Shown: one piece after another, positions 11,590 through 19,071 of the stretch | Numbering within the stretch: the stretch's first letter is position 1 | How the letters are laid out: each line of letters begins with the position of its first letter | Assembly: GCF_000243155.2 (NCBI RefSeq) | Contig: NC_018017.1 | Span: 1 to 64,000 of the forward strand | Length of the DNA: 64,000 nucleotides | Direction: 5' to 3' | From: Desulfitobacterium dehalogenans ATCC 51507 | Lineage (GTDB): Bacteria > Bacillota > Desulfitobacteriia > Desulfitobacteriales > Desulfitobacteriaceae | Notes under the pieces: generated by a model | Seen by the model: the letters and a program-made list of their open reading frames with translations, nothing else | Databases searched by the model: none | Told to the model about the DNA's origin: nothing | Translations under genes and position numbers: made by a program

Positions 11590-11620
11590 AACTTTTCTCG
11601 GCGTAAAGCCGAGTTTTCTA
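11590..11620 (+). terminator. terminator after tRNA-Ser(UGA)
   Basis: CTCGGC (11597-11602) and GCCGAG (11608-11613) with loop GTAAA, followed by TTTTCT. Confidence 0.7.
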
Positions 11621-11685
11621 TAAGCACCAATTGTCAATACTGTTGATATTGGAGTAGTATAGGTGCTTTGTGTAAGTAGATATTT

Positions 11686-11764
11686 GGCCTCGTAGCTCAG
11701 GTGGATAGAGCGGGGGTTTCCTAAACCCTGTCTTGCGGGGGTTCGAGTCCTCCCGGGGCCACCA
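11686..11764 (+). tRNA. tRNA-Arg (anticodon CCU)
   Basis: Acceptor arms GGCCTCG and CGGGGCC, D arm GCTCAGGTGGATAGAGC, anticodon loop TTCCTAA with anticodon CCT, T loop TTCGAGT and encoded CCA. A further hairpin with AGCACC/GGTGCT arms lies just upstream (about 11622-11668). Confidence 0.95.
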
Positions 11765-11779
11765 TTAAACAGAGGTACT

Positions 11780-12226
11780 ATGAATCATCAAGACTATATG
11801 CGCTTAGCCCTTGAAGAAGCACGAATCGCCTTTGAATATGGGGAAGTTCCTATCGGGGCAGTAGTGGTACATGATAATCAGGTTATCGCTAAAGCCCATA
11901 ATGAAAAGGAATTGAGGCAGGACCCCACAGCCCATGCTGAAGTTTTGGCTGTGCAGCGGGCAACTCAAGCCTTGGGAGTTTGGCGTCTTTCTGAAGCTAC
12001 TCTCTATGTGACTCTGGAACCATGCCCTATGTGTGCCGGTAGTTTGGTCCAGGCTCGCTTAAAGACTCTTGTCTTTGGGGCAGCTGATCTTAAGGGTGGG
12101 GCGGTAGGTTCCGTGACCAATGTGTTGGATGTAAACCGCTGGAATCACCGTGTGGAGGTCGTGGCGGGGATACTGGAAGAAGAGTGTTCTCAGATTCTGA
12201 AGGATTTTTTCCGAAAGCTGAGGTAA
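11780..12226 (+). CDS. tadA: tRNA-specific adenosine deaminase TadA
   Basis: TadA converts A34 to inosine in tRNA-Arg(ACG). The 148-residue protein has the zinc/catalytic motif AHAEVLAVQRA (about 52-62, HAE) and the second zinc motif PCPMCAGSLVQAR (about 82-94). The ATG follows AGAGG. It lies 15 bases after a tRNA-Arg gene, although tRNA-Arg(CCU) is not its known substrate. In B. subtilis tadA is next to the SRP RNA and dnaX; here those lie about 19 kb downstream. Confidence 0.97.
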   Translation: MNHQDYMRLALEEARIAFEYGEVPIGAVVVHDNQVIAKAHNEKELRQDPTAHAEVLAVQRATQALGVWRLSEATLYVTLEPCPMCAGSLVQARLKTLVFGAADLKGGAVGSVTNVLDVNRWNHRVEVVAGILEEECSQILKDFFRKLR

Positions 12227-12283
12227 GGTTTAATTTGCTTAAGTGAGAATAGATTGTTGATTGTCATTTAAGCTTTATAGTGT

Positions 12284-12372
12284 GGAGGAGTATCGAAGTG
12301 GTCATAACGGGGCTGACTCGAAATCAGTTGACGGGCAACCGTCCGTGGGTTCGAATCCCACCTCCTCCGCCA
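12284..12372 (+). tRNA. tRNA-Ser (anticodon CGA)
   Basis: An 89-base class II tRNA with acceptor GGAGGAG/CTCCTCC, anticodon in GACTCGAAATC, long variable arm, T arm GGTTCGAATCC and encoded CCA. It decodes UCG and marks the left edge of the accessory region. Confidence 0.97.
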
Positions 12373-12381
12373 TTTGAAAGT

Positions 12382-12416
12382 AAAACCGTATTAGTAAATC
12401 AATACGGTTTTTTTAA
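12382..12416 (+). terminator. terminator after tRNA-Ser(CGA)
   Basis: AAACCGTATT and AATACGGTTT form a 10-bp stem, followed by TTTT. Confidence 0.8.
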
Positions 12417-12435
12417 TTGGAATGAAAATAGTTGA

Positions 12436-12542
12436 AGAGGTGGGATTCGAACGGGAGGGGAATAAAAAATGCGCCCTTTGGAAGCATTTTTCCCGACCCG
12501 GCGTGATAGCGAGGGTACCCGAGCGGAGCGAATCCCACCTCT
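12436..12542. repeat. 107-bp element bounded by tRNA-Ser-like inverted repeats
   Basis: The perfect 14-bp inverted repeat AGAGGTGGGATTCG (12436-12449) / CGAATCCCACCTCT (12529-12542) copies the T-arm and acceptor sequence of the adjacent tRNA-Ser. Inside is a segment (12454-12494) with a hairpin AAAAATGC/GCATTTTT that recurs in slightly altered form at 27626-27663. No gene is visible in it. Confidence 0.6.
12454..12494 (+). repeat. dispersed repeat, copy 1
   Basis: GGAGGGGAATAAAA followed by an ATGC, the loop CCCTTTGGA and GCATTTTT. The same order occurs at 27626. Both copies can form a hairpin through AAA-ATG / CAT-TTT arms. Confidence 0.55.
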
Positions 12543-12710
12543 GTAACCTTTTTGTTGTCGAAAATGTGAAAAGATAGTGATTGATTACAAAGACGGAAAC
12601 TGCGACATGAACCATGTAAAATAAGAATAATGTGTATCAAAGTATTGACATCTCTATTTACCAAACTTCGCAATTTAGTTTTACTATGAAATAAAGAAAA
12701 GTGCCGGCTA
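12543..12710. other. intergenic remnant between the tRNA-Ser-like element and the IS
   Basis: No convincing gene is present. A TTGACA at about 12654 lacks a matching -10 at usual spacing. The right end (AAAGTGCCGGC) is the left half of a hairpin interrupted by the insertion sequence. Confidence 0.4.
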
Positions 12711-12764
12711 TGAACTGCACCCCAATTGTTAGACATCCACTAACAGTTGGAGGTGCTTTTCTTT

Positions 12765-13286
12765 ATGGCCAAATTTACAGTTGAAGAGAAATTAAAAGCT
12801 GTAAAACGCTATTTATATGGTAAAGAAAGTCAACGAGAAATCTCAGCATCTATCGGGGTGCATAATTCCAATCTTCAGACATGGATTAAACAGTATCAAT
12901 TTCATGGAGAAAAAGCTTTTGAAAAGAACTATACATCGTATACTTTAGAATATAAACTAGACGTACTTAACTATATGAACAAACAAGGGACGTCTATCAA
13001 ACAAACGGCTGCAATCTTTAACATCCCTGCACCTTCCACGATATTAAAATGGAAGCGACAACTAGAAACGCAGGGATTAGACGCCCTTGAACTAAAGAAA
13101 AAGGGGCGTCCACCCATGAAAAAAAGAAATAATAATATAGAAAAAAATGAGACTCCGGCCGAAGGATCAATAAAGGCATTACAGCTGGAAAATGAACGTT
13201 TACGTATGGAGAACGCCTATCTAAAAAAGTTGAATGCCTTAGTTCAAAACAAGAAAAAATCACCAAACAAGACAAAGTTCAAGTAG
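12765..13286 (+). CDS. IS3/IS150-type transposase OrfA (helix-turn-helix)
   Basis: The 173-residue protein has two helix-turn-helix segments (SQREISASIGVHNSNLQTW near 22-40 and SIKQTAAIFNIPAPSTILKW near 75-95) and a C-terminal coiled coil with LQLENERLRMENAYLKKLN. Such OrfA proteins bind the IS ends. The ATG at 12765 follows TTGGAGG. A slippery heptamer A_AAA_AAG at 13223-13229, in the right reading phase, allows fusion to OrfB. Confidence 0.92.
   Translation: MAKFTVEEKLKAVKRYLYGKESQREISASIGVHNSNLQTWIKQYQFHGEKAFEKNYTSYTLEYKLDVLNYMNKQGTSIKQTAAIFNIPAPSTILKWKRQLETQGLDALELKKKGRPPMKKRNNNIEKNETPAEGSIKALQLENERLRMENAYLKKLNALVQNKKKSPNKTKFK
13223..13229 (+). promoter_or_regulatory. programmed -1 frameshift site in the IS
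   Basis: In the OrfA frame the codons read CTA AAA AAG, giving the heptamer A_AAA_AAG. The -1 frame from this point is open without a stop into OrfB. Confidence 0.75.
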
Positions 13287-13312
13287 TCTATGAATTAAGG
13301 CAAGAATTTTCG

Positions 13313-14125
13313 GTGAAAGCACTTCTCCAGCTTGCGGATATTGCGCGTAGCACATATTATTATTGGGTCAAAAATCTGGATCGTTCTAATCCAGATGCAG
13401 AACTGAAAGTATTGATTCAAACAATTTATGACGATCATGAAGGCCGTTATGGGTACCGTCGAATTAAAGATGAATTAGAGAACCAAGGACAAAAGGTCAA
13501 TCATAAAAAAATTCAACGTATCATGAATGAATTAGGCTTAAAATGCCTTGTTCGTATGAAGAAATATCGCTCGTACAAAGGGACAGTGGGTAAGATTGCA
13601 CCTAATATTTTAGAACGCAACTTTAATGCTGAAAGGCCAAATGAGAAATGGGTTACGGATATAACGGAGTTTAAATTATTTGGAGATAAATTATATTTGT
13701 CCCCGATGCTGGATCTATTTAATGGTGAAGTTATTACTTATACAATCGGTTCGAGGCCAGTCTATACCCTCGTTTCTACGATGCTAGATCAAGCATTTGA
13801 ACGGTTAACGGATAGGAACGGGCTCTTGATTCACTCTGATCAAGGGTGGCACTATCAAATGAAGCAATATAGCCATGCCCTTCAAGAACGTGGTATTACA
13901 CAGAGTATGTCTCGTAAAGGCAACTGCTACGATAACGCTATTATTGAAAATTTCTTTGGTATTATGAAATCGGAACTTCTTTATTTAAAAGAGTTTAAAA
14001 GTGTTGAACACTTTAAGCAAGAACTTGCTAACTATATAGATTACTACAACAACAAACGAATTAAGTCAAAATTAAAAGGCATGAGTCCGGTACAATACCG
14101 AACTCATGCCCAACAGGTTGCCTAA
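13313..14125 (+). CDS. IS3/IS150-type transposase OrfB (DDE integrase core)
   Basis: A DDE recombinase with a HTH_21-like segment (YGYRRIKDELENQGQKVNHK), the first Asp in WVTDITEFKLF, the second in LIHSDQGWHYQ and the Glu in NCYDNAIIENFFGIMKSE. All three catalytic residues are present and the frame is intact. The first independent start is a GTG at 13313, but the frame is open back to 13223. It is most likely made as an OrfAB fusion by -1 frameshifting. Confidence 0.93.
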   Translation: MKALLQLADIARSTYYYWVKNLDRSNPDAELKVLIQTIYDDHEGRYGYRRIKDELENQGQKVNHKKIQRIMNELGLKCLVRMKKYRSYKGTVGKIAPNILERNFNAERPNEKWVTDITEFKLFGDKLYLSPMLDLFNGEVITYTIGSRPVYTLVSTMLDQAFERLTDRNGLLIHSDQGWHYQMKQYSHALQERGITQSMSRKGNCYDNAIIENFFGIMKSELLYLKEFKSVEHFKQELANYIDYYNNKRIKSKLKGMSPVQYRTHAQQVA

Positions 14126-14162
14126 TAATAAACCTGTCTAACTTTATGGGGTAACTTCACTA

Positions 14163-14176
14163 AGCCGGCGCTTTTT
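14163..14176 (+). terminator. right half of an IS-interrupted hairpin terminator
   Basis: GCCGGCGCTTTTT here pairs with AAAGTGCCGGC at about 12698-12708. The IS plus its CTA duplication lies in the loop, so the hairpin is now split by about 1.45 kb. Confidence 0.6.
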
Positions 14177-14262
14177 ATTTAGAGGTTATTTCATGCCAAT
14201 AAATTATATTTTGCCACTAAAATAGATGACGAACTGTTCAGTAATTCGTCAAGGTAATGCTA

Positions 14263-14293
14263 TTGACTATAACGTTAGGTCATAGTGTAGTAT
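14263..14293 (+). promoter_or_regulatory. MerR-type promoter/operator of the 14317 gene
   Basis: TTGACT (14263-14268) and TAGTAT (14288-14293) are 19 bases apart, the over-long spacing that MerR activators correct. The spacer contains an interrupted inverted repeat, ACTAT...ATAGT (14266-14286). This implies autoregulation. Confidence 0.75.
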
Positions 14294-14316
14294 GACATTG
14301 AAAGGAGGGAAGCTAT

Positions 14317-15165
14317 ATGATGACGATTCACGAATTGGCCAATTACAGTGGGATCAGCGTAAGGACACTGCACTATTATGATAAGATAGATCTGTTGAAA
14401 CCCTGCTGCATTGAGCAAAATGGATACCGGAAATACAACGATGATTCGCTCAGGCGTTTGCAGCAGATAATGTTTTATAAAGAAATGGATCTACCGCTTA
14501 AGAAAATAAAGGATATTATGAATCAGTCCTCGTTCGATCAAAAGACTGCAATAAAAGATCAGAAAGACTTTTTGGTTGCAAAAAGAAATCGCCTAAATAA
14601 GTTGATTGAACAGATGGAACAGATTCTGGAAGGGGACAACACCATGGATTTTAAAGTATTTGAGCATAATGAATTAGAAGAAGTTTTCAGAAGCCGGATT
14701 ATGCAATTGGATGAATATTACCAGCAGAGTTTGATAAGCCAATATGGAAGCATTGAGGCATGTATTGAGAGTATGATGAAAAACGAAGCTAAAATCAAAG
14801 AATCTGCCGTGAAGCATTATGGAAGTATTGATAAGTATATCGAATCATTAAAAAAAGAACCCTTGCCGGAAAAAGGAATGGGTAAGTTACAATTAAAGCT
14901 TGATGGTATTGTTAAGCAGATTACAGCCCATAAAGGAAGAGATGTAAGCAATCCCGAAATTCAAAAACTTGTAGATGAGTGGAAGGAAACATTTAAAGAA
15001 ATATCTGAGAAGGATGACATTTCAGAAGCATTCAGGCGTATATATCATGCCTATATGAATAGCCGAGAGGTAATAGAAATGATGGATGAAATCTATGGTA
15101 ATGGCTCGATTGTTTTTGTTGGAAAGGCCATGGAGTATAATGATAAAGCATCCCACAGGTTATAA
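14317..15165 (+). CDS. MerR-family regulator with TipAS-like effector domain
   Basis: The 282-residue protein has an N-terminal MerR helix-turn-helix (MTIHELANYSGISVRTLHYY at 2-21, RRLQQIMFYKEMDLPLKKIK at about 48-67), a dimerisation helix (about 80-110) and a C-terminal helical domain like the TipAS antibiotic-binding fold. TipAL/Mta-type proteins activate genes on binding drugs. The start has AAAGGAGGG upstream; an adjacent in-frame ATG at 14320 is equally possible. The promoter has the 19-bp MerR spacing. No transporter gene follows directly, so the target may be its own promoter or a distant gene. Confidence 0.85.
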   Translation: MMTIHELANYSGISVRTLHYYDKIDLLKPCCIEQNGYRKYNDDSLRRLQQIMFYKEMDLPLKKIKDIMNQSSFDQKTAIKDQKDFLVAKRNRLNKLIEQMEQILEGDNTMDFKVFEHNELEEVFRSRIMQLDEYYQQSLISQYGSIEACIESMMKNEAKIKESAVKHYGSIDKYIESLKKEPLPEKGMGKLQLKLDGIVKQITAHKGRDVSNPEIQKLVDEWKETFKEISEKDDISEAFRRIYHAYMNSREVIEMMDEIYGNGSIVFVGKAMEYNDKASHRL

Positions 15166-15357
15166 ACCGTGAAAAATATAATATAATACTTGTTAAACTT
15201 TACCAATAAGTTCCATAAGAGGGCTATCTTTCATATAGTATTTCAGAGAAGCAAATATCTATTTCAATCTTTGAAAGAAACAAAATGGCTTAAAAAGATA
15301 TTCTTTTTATCTAAATGCTTGCTCTGCTATTCTTTTTAAAGAAAGGGGGTAGCCAAA
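15166..15357. other. AT-rich spacer
   Basis: No gene or clear promoter is visible between the MerR gene and the small ORF at 15358. There is a short AAAAAGATA/TATC-type dyad at about 15294-15321. Confidence 0.4.
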
Positions 15358-15432
15358 ATGCCTTATTATAGAAGAGCACGGTGGCGTGATCCATTCTTCT
15401 TTCCGTTCTTCTTTCCATTCTTTTTCATCTAA
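15358..15432 (+). CDS. 24-residue Phe/Pro-rich small protein
   Basis: ATG at 15358 follows AAAGGGGG at ideal spacing and a terminator stands 30 bases after the stop. The peptide begins MPYYRRARWRDP and then consists of FFFPF repeats ending FFFI. A basic head with an aromatic/proline tail suggests membrane or spore-coat association, but I do not recognise a family. The strong ribosome binding site plus dedicated terminator make it a credible gene. Confidence 0.6.
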   Translation: MPYYRRARWRDPFFFPFFFPFFFI

Positions 15433-15460
15433 AATATTTCAGTCTTTAATTGGCTTCACA

Positions 15461-15486
15461 GGAAGGTTTGAACCTTCCTTTTTTTG
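15461..15486 (+). terminator. terminator of the 24-residue peptide gene
   Basis: AGGAAGGTT and AACCTTCCT with a 2-base loop, followed by TTTTTT. Confidence 0.8.
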
Positions 15487-15559
15487 TTATAAGTGTTATA
15501 TATGCAACTAAGTTAAAATGAGAAGTAATTGTAATTACTTACAAGTTAGGAGATAATCT

Positions 15560-16336
15560 TTATGGTTTTTGTCCATAGAAAAGACCAAATCCAAAGTATT
15601 TCTTATTTTTTTTAATAAACACGGCATTCTTTTTTAATCTTTGTAATATTACCGGATGATCACTTATTTTGTACCTAAGGTCCCTTAGCAGTAGCCAGTC
15701 CTCTTTTATTTTATTTAAGTCAATACCTAGGAAGCCTGTTTTTAGAAGCCTTTTATTTTTGATTTCTACATGAATAAACCCAACTTTTGATAAAATACCG
15801 CACCATTCTTCTATAGACAAAGGTTCTGTGTCAGCACCAAAGCAATCTTTCATTTGTGTTTCAACATCAGAAGGTAATTCCTTTAACTTTATCATTTCAA
15901 GATCAGCAACCTGACCTTGGGGTTTAAGTACTCTGTAAATCTCACTATACGCTTTAAATTTATCTAAAAATATTGTTACAGATTCGGTAATGACCCAATC
16001 GAATACATTGTCCTCAAAGGGCAGTGAATATATATCTGCTAATTTGAATTCAGCAAGATGGGTTACTCCTTCCTGCTCTGCCCTAAGACACGCCTTTTCA
16101 ATCATCAGGGGATTTATATCAATACCGATAATTTTGGTCCCTGTAGTTTTGGCCAAATGACATGCAGTTAGGCCGCTGCCACATCCGACATCAAGAACAT
16201 AGTCTGAGGTATTTATTTTTAACGTTGCTAAAGTGAGCTTCGTTGAACGGAACCCTCCGGGATGAGAACTACCTATACCTAGCCAGCCCAATAAATCAAG
16301 ATAGTTCATATCCTCTATATTTACAGTCTCTTTCAT
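15560..16336 (-). CDS. class I SAM-dependent methyltransferase
   Basis: The product is 258 residues, starting MKETVNIEDMNYLDLLGWLG. Motif I is VLDVGCGSGLTACHLA, the acidic motif II is GIDINPLMI, and the motif IV region is FDWVITESV. This resembles UbiE/small-molecule methyltransferases; the substrate is unknown. The frame is open upstream to about 16573, but AAAGGA lies 12 bases before the ATG at 16336. An alternative ATG at 16348 abuts that AAAGGA. Divergent from the sigma-factor gene at 16545. Confidence 0.8.
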   Translation of the reverse strand: MKETVNIEDMNYLDLLGWLGIGSSHPGGFRSTKLTLATLKINTSDYVLDVGCGSGLTACHLAKTTGTKIIGIDINPLMIEKACLRAEQEGVTHLAEFKLADIYSLPFEDNVFDWVITESVTIFLDKFKAYSEIYRVLKPQGQVADLEMIKLKELPSDVETQMKDCFGADTEPLSIEEWCGILSKVGFIHVEIKNKRLLKTGFLGIDLNKIKEDWLLLRDLRYKISDHPVILQRLKKNAVFIKKNKKYFGFGLFYGQKP

Positions 16337-16544
16337 TACAATTTTCATTCCTTTCTGGTTTAGTATAGGGTATTCTATGCCGTTTTCTTGCCTTGTGAAC
16401 TTGTAAGAAGTATAAAACCTAAAATAATCTGGACAAAGTTTTACAATAAAAAACCTTTGATCAGGAAAATTTTTATATATAAATGAACCGTTTATGTTTC
16501 CGTGACTATTTACAGGTGTACGGGATTTCGAAAGGAGGTCTACA

Positions 16545-17099
16545 TTGGAACTTGTGCGCACAATAAAAGTCAATCAAGCAACCCCCCAATATATGCTTGC
16601 CGACCTCGTGGATGAGTACGGCGATTCCCTCTATAAATTTTGCCTCAGCCTTACTTACTCCAGAGAGGATGCAGACGATTTATTTCAAGAAACATTTTCT
16701 AAGATATTTGAACAGCTACCGAAATTAAACGATTCGGACAACCCAAAAGGCTTTATATTTTCCACAGCAGTGTTTATCTGGAAAAGCTGGAAACGCAAAT
16801 ATGCCCGCCGCAACCGTTTGGCTCCAGCAGAGCCGTTAGACGAAAATGTGCCGAGTAGCGTCAGCACGGAAGCTAGCTTTATGGAGCAGGAGGAAATTCG
16901 TATCGTCCAGGAATTGGTTGAAGCCTTGCCCGATAAATTCAAAATCCCGACAATCCTGTACTATACGGTGGAAATGAGTGTGCCGGATATAGCCGTAACC
17001 TTGAAATTACCGGCCGGTACGGTCAAGAGCAGATTATTCAAAGCGAGAAAACTTGTCGAGAGAGGATTGGTGGCGATTCATTATGACTATAAAAAATGA
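16545..17099 (+). CDS. ECF-type RNA polymerase sigma factor
   Basis: The 184-residue protein has sigma region 2 (ADLVDEYGDSLYKFCLSLT, then DADDLFQETFSKIFEQL) and region 4 (MSVPDIAVTLKLPAGTVKSR at about 143-162). It would direct RNA polymerase to a small regulon. The start is TTG at 16545 with AAAGGAGGT just upstream. It overlaps the next gene by 17 bases, the usual coupling of an ECF sigma factor with its anti-sigma factor. Confidence 0.9.
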   Translation: MELVRTIKVNQATPQYMLADLVDEYGDSLYKFCLSLTYSREDADDLFQETFSKIFEQLPKLNDSDNPKGFIFSTAVFIWKSWKRKYARRNRLAPAEPLDENVPSSVSTEASFMEQEEIRIVQELVEALPDKFKIPTILYYTVEMSVPDIAVTLKLPAGTVKSRLFKARKLVERGLVAIHYDYKK

Positions 17100-18240
17100 A
17101 AAGTCCAATGTGGATTTATTGCTCCGAAAAGCCCTAACCAGCCCTGAAAAGCCCACCCCGGAGCTCATTCAAAAAGTAAAATCCCAGTATGTTAAGGAGG
17201 AACCTGTTTTGAGAAAATCAACCATCAGGCGTTCTTTCAGCACGGTTGCCGCCGCTGCTATGGCGCTTGTCATCTTCGCCACAACCGCGTTTGCCGCGTC
17301 ATATTTTCTGAAGCCCAGCGATGTTGCCAATCAGCTTGGCGATAAGACGCTCTCCGCTGCCTTCGACAGCCCAACAGCCGTCAATATCAATCAGTCCATT
17401 ACGTCAGGCGATTATACATTTACCCTGCTCGGCCTTGTTTCGGGCAAAGACATTACCGATAACCCGGCCTACAACAGCAACGGCGATATTCTCGGCGACC
17501 GCACCTACACCGTGGTTGCCATCCAAAAGAAAGACGGGAGCCCTATGCCAACTGCGCAGGATGAGAATTACCCAACCTTCTATGTTTCCCCCTATATCAA
17601 GGGGCTGAAGCCGTGGCAGGTCAATGCCCATACCTTGAACGGCGGCTATATCGAAAATGTCGTGGACGGCGTGATGTATCGAATCATTGACTGTGACGAA
17701 GTAGCCATGTTTGCCGACAGAGGCTTGTATCTCGGCGTCAATACCGGCTCGTTCTACAATTCAGAGGCGTTCAACTATGATGAGAATACGGGTATGCTGA
17801 CAGCCGACCCGGATTTTGACGGGGCAAGCGTCGTGTTTGACCTGCCGATTGATAAGTCAATGGCTAACCCCGAAAAAGCCCAAACATATCTTGATGAAGT
17901 GCTCGGCGAATTTATAACCAACGCCCCGATTGTCAATAACAGTAAATCAGAGGTCAAAGCTGGTACAAAACACGTCATGTCCTATGGCGAATACAAAGCT
18001 TGGGCAGATAAGAAACTTGACGAAATGAAAGCATTGGTCGAGCAGGGTAAGTATTCAAAATCCGCAATGGAGCTTGACCGCCGCGGCTTTGATAGCAACC
18101 TAAAAGATATTAAAAATGGCGGTACGCTCACCCTGATTGAACATGTGGATGGCAGCTATGAGACGAGTATCTCTTCCCCGGTAGAGGGTTATGATGTTAC
18201 TGTTGGCGACGACGGCGGTATCTTTATAGAAAGAGACTAA
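17083..18240 (+). CDS. membrane-anchored anti-sigma-like protein
   Basis: A 385-residue protein with a short cytoplasmic N-terminus (about 1-50), one membrane segment (AAAAMALVIFATTAFAASYF, about 53-73) and a large outside domain without a family I recognise. The layout and overlap with the sigma gene suggest an anti-sigma factor resembling DUF4179/RsiV types. The ATG at 17083 begins MTIKNEKSNVDLLLRKAL; an upstream in-frame start at 17053 lies deeper inside the sigma gene. The codons are visibly richer in G/C at third positions than those of the neighbours, hinting at transfer. Confidence 0.65.
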   Translation: MTIKNEKSNVDLLLRKALTSPEKPTPELIQKVKSQYVKEEPVLRKSTIRRSFSTVAAAAMALVIFATTAFAASYFLKPSDVANQLGDKTLSAAFDSPTAVNINQSITSGDYTFTLLGLVSGKDITDNPAYNSNGDILGDRTYTVVAIQKKDGSPMPTAQDENYPTFYVSPYIKGLKPWQVNAHTLNGGYIENVVDGVMYRIIDCDEVAMFADRGLYLGVNTGSFYNSEAFNYDENTGMLTADPDFDGASVVFDLPIDKSMANPEKAQTYLDEVLGEFITNAPIVNNSKSEVKAGTKHVMSYGEYKAWADKKLDEMKALVEQGKYSKSAMELDRRGFDSNLKDIKNGGTLTLIEHVDGSYETSISSPVEGYDVTVGDDGGIFIERD

Positions 18241-18274
18241 CTCGCAAAGCATGTTAACATTTTCGGCAAAAACA

Positions 18275-18325
18275 AGGGCAGAAATTAATGCTTGACGAAG
18301 CAATAACCTCTGCCCTATTTGCTTT
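18275..18325 (+). terminator. terminator after the sigma/anti-sigma pair
   Basis: AGGGCAGA (18275-18282) and TCTGCCCT (18309-18316) enclose an inner GCTT/AAGC stem. The tail is ATTTGCTTT. Confidence 0.6.
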
Positions 18326-18482
18326 CAAATGGCTAAATACTCTATGATATATGGGCCATTGAAAACAATAAAAATGAACCTCAATGATTTGATTGAAATC
18401 TCCGCTATACTTTCCCCTTTATATTACTGAAAATTTCGAATATACTATCAATATAAAGATAAGAAATAGGAGGGAGAAAGAG

Positions 18483-18929
18483 ATGGAAGATTTATCTTTG
18501 GAAGCTCGTAATCGAGCGGGCGACAACTTCAAACAAGGATTTAATTGCGCTGAGTCGATCGTCAAGGCTTTTAACGAAATGTGTAGTAACCCCATGTGTC
18601 CTGAGGTCGTAAAATTGGCGACAGGTTTTGGCGGAGGACTTGGCCATGCTGGATGTATGTGTGGAGCATTAGCGGGTTCAGCTATGGTACTTGGGATATT
18701 AAAAGGACGTACCCAGACGACGGAGAGTAGGGATAGTGTTTATCAGCTGTCGAAAGAATTTCATGATCGTTTTGAATCAAAATTCGGAGCAACATGTTGT
18801 CGAGCGCTCAACTCCCATGTTTTTGATTCACCGGAGCATCTGCGAAATTGTCTCAAAATAACAGGGGGAACCGGAAAACTCCTAATGGAGTTTCTTCAGG
18901 AAAAGAATCTCCTAGCCGATTCACAGTGA
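18483..18929 (+). CDS. C_GCAxxG_C_C family protein (putative redox protein)
   Basis: The 148-residue protein starts MEDLSLEARNRAGDNFKQGF after AGGAGGG. It shows the family pattern: GFNCAES (about 19-25), GCMCGALAGSAM (about 57-68), a vicinal pair in GATCCRAL (Cys105-Cys106) and a late Cys in LRNCLKI. Members are thought to bind a metal or act in redox chemistry; function is unproven. It neighbours a molybdoenzyme and an ABC exporter. A frame open upstream to 18393 lacks a ribosome site. Confidence 0.85.
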   Translation: MEDLSLEARNRAGDNFKQGFNCAESIVKAFNEMCSNPMCPEVVKLATGFGGGLGHAGCMCGALAGSAMVLGILKGRTQTTESRDSVYQLSKEFHDRFESKFGATCCRALNSHVFDSPEHLRNCLKITGGTGKLLMEFLQEKNLLADSQ

Positions 18930-18966
18930 CCCAGGTCAATTCAACTTCACAAGGCGATCATAGAAA

Positions 18967-19009
18967 AAGATACCTCAATTCAGAAATAAAAATGAGGCAT
19001 CTTTTTTAT
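18967..19009 (+). terminator. terminator after the C_GCAxxG_C_C gene
   Basis: AAGATACCTCA and TGAGGCATCTT arms (one mismatch) followed by TTTTTA. Confidence 0.7.
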
Positions 19010-19071
19010 TTACTCGAAAAGGTATTAAGGCCTATGGATCTAAACACCAACTGGATGTGTAGAGAAAGGGG

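Larger units (their letters stand above)
12711..14159 (+). mobile_element. IS3-family (IS150-group) insertion sequence
   Basis: A complete element of 1,449 bp. The left terminal repeat begins TGAACTGCACCCCA and the right end, read inward, TGAAGTTACCCCAT; both continue to a shared GTTAGAC. The flanks carry a 3-bp direct repeat CTA (12708-12710 and 14160-14162). It encodes OrfA and OrfB with a -1 frameshift site. Joining the flanks restores a GCCGGC-taa-GCCGGC hairpin followed by CTTTTT, so it inserted into the loop of a terminator-like hairpin. Confidence 0.9.
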
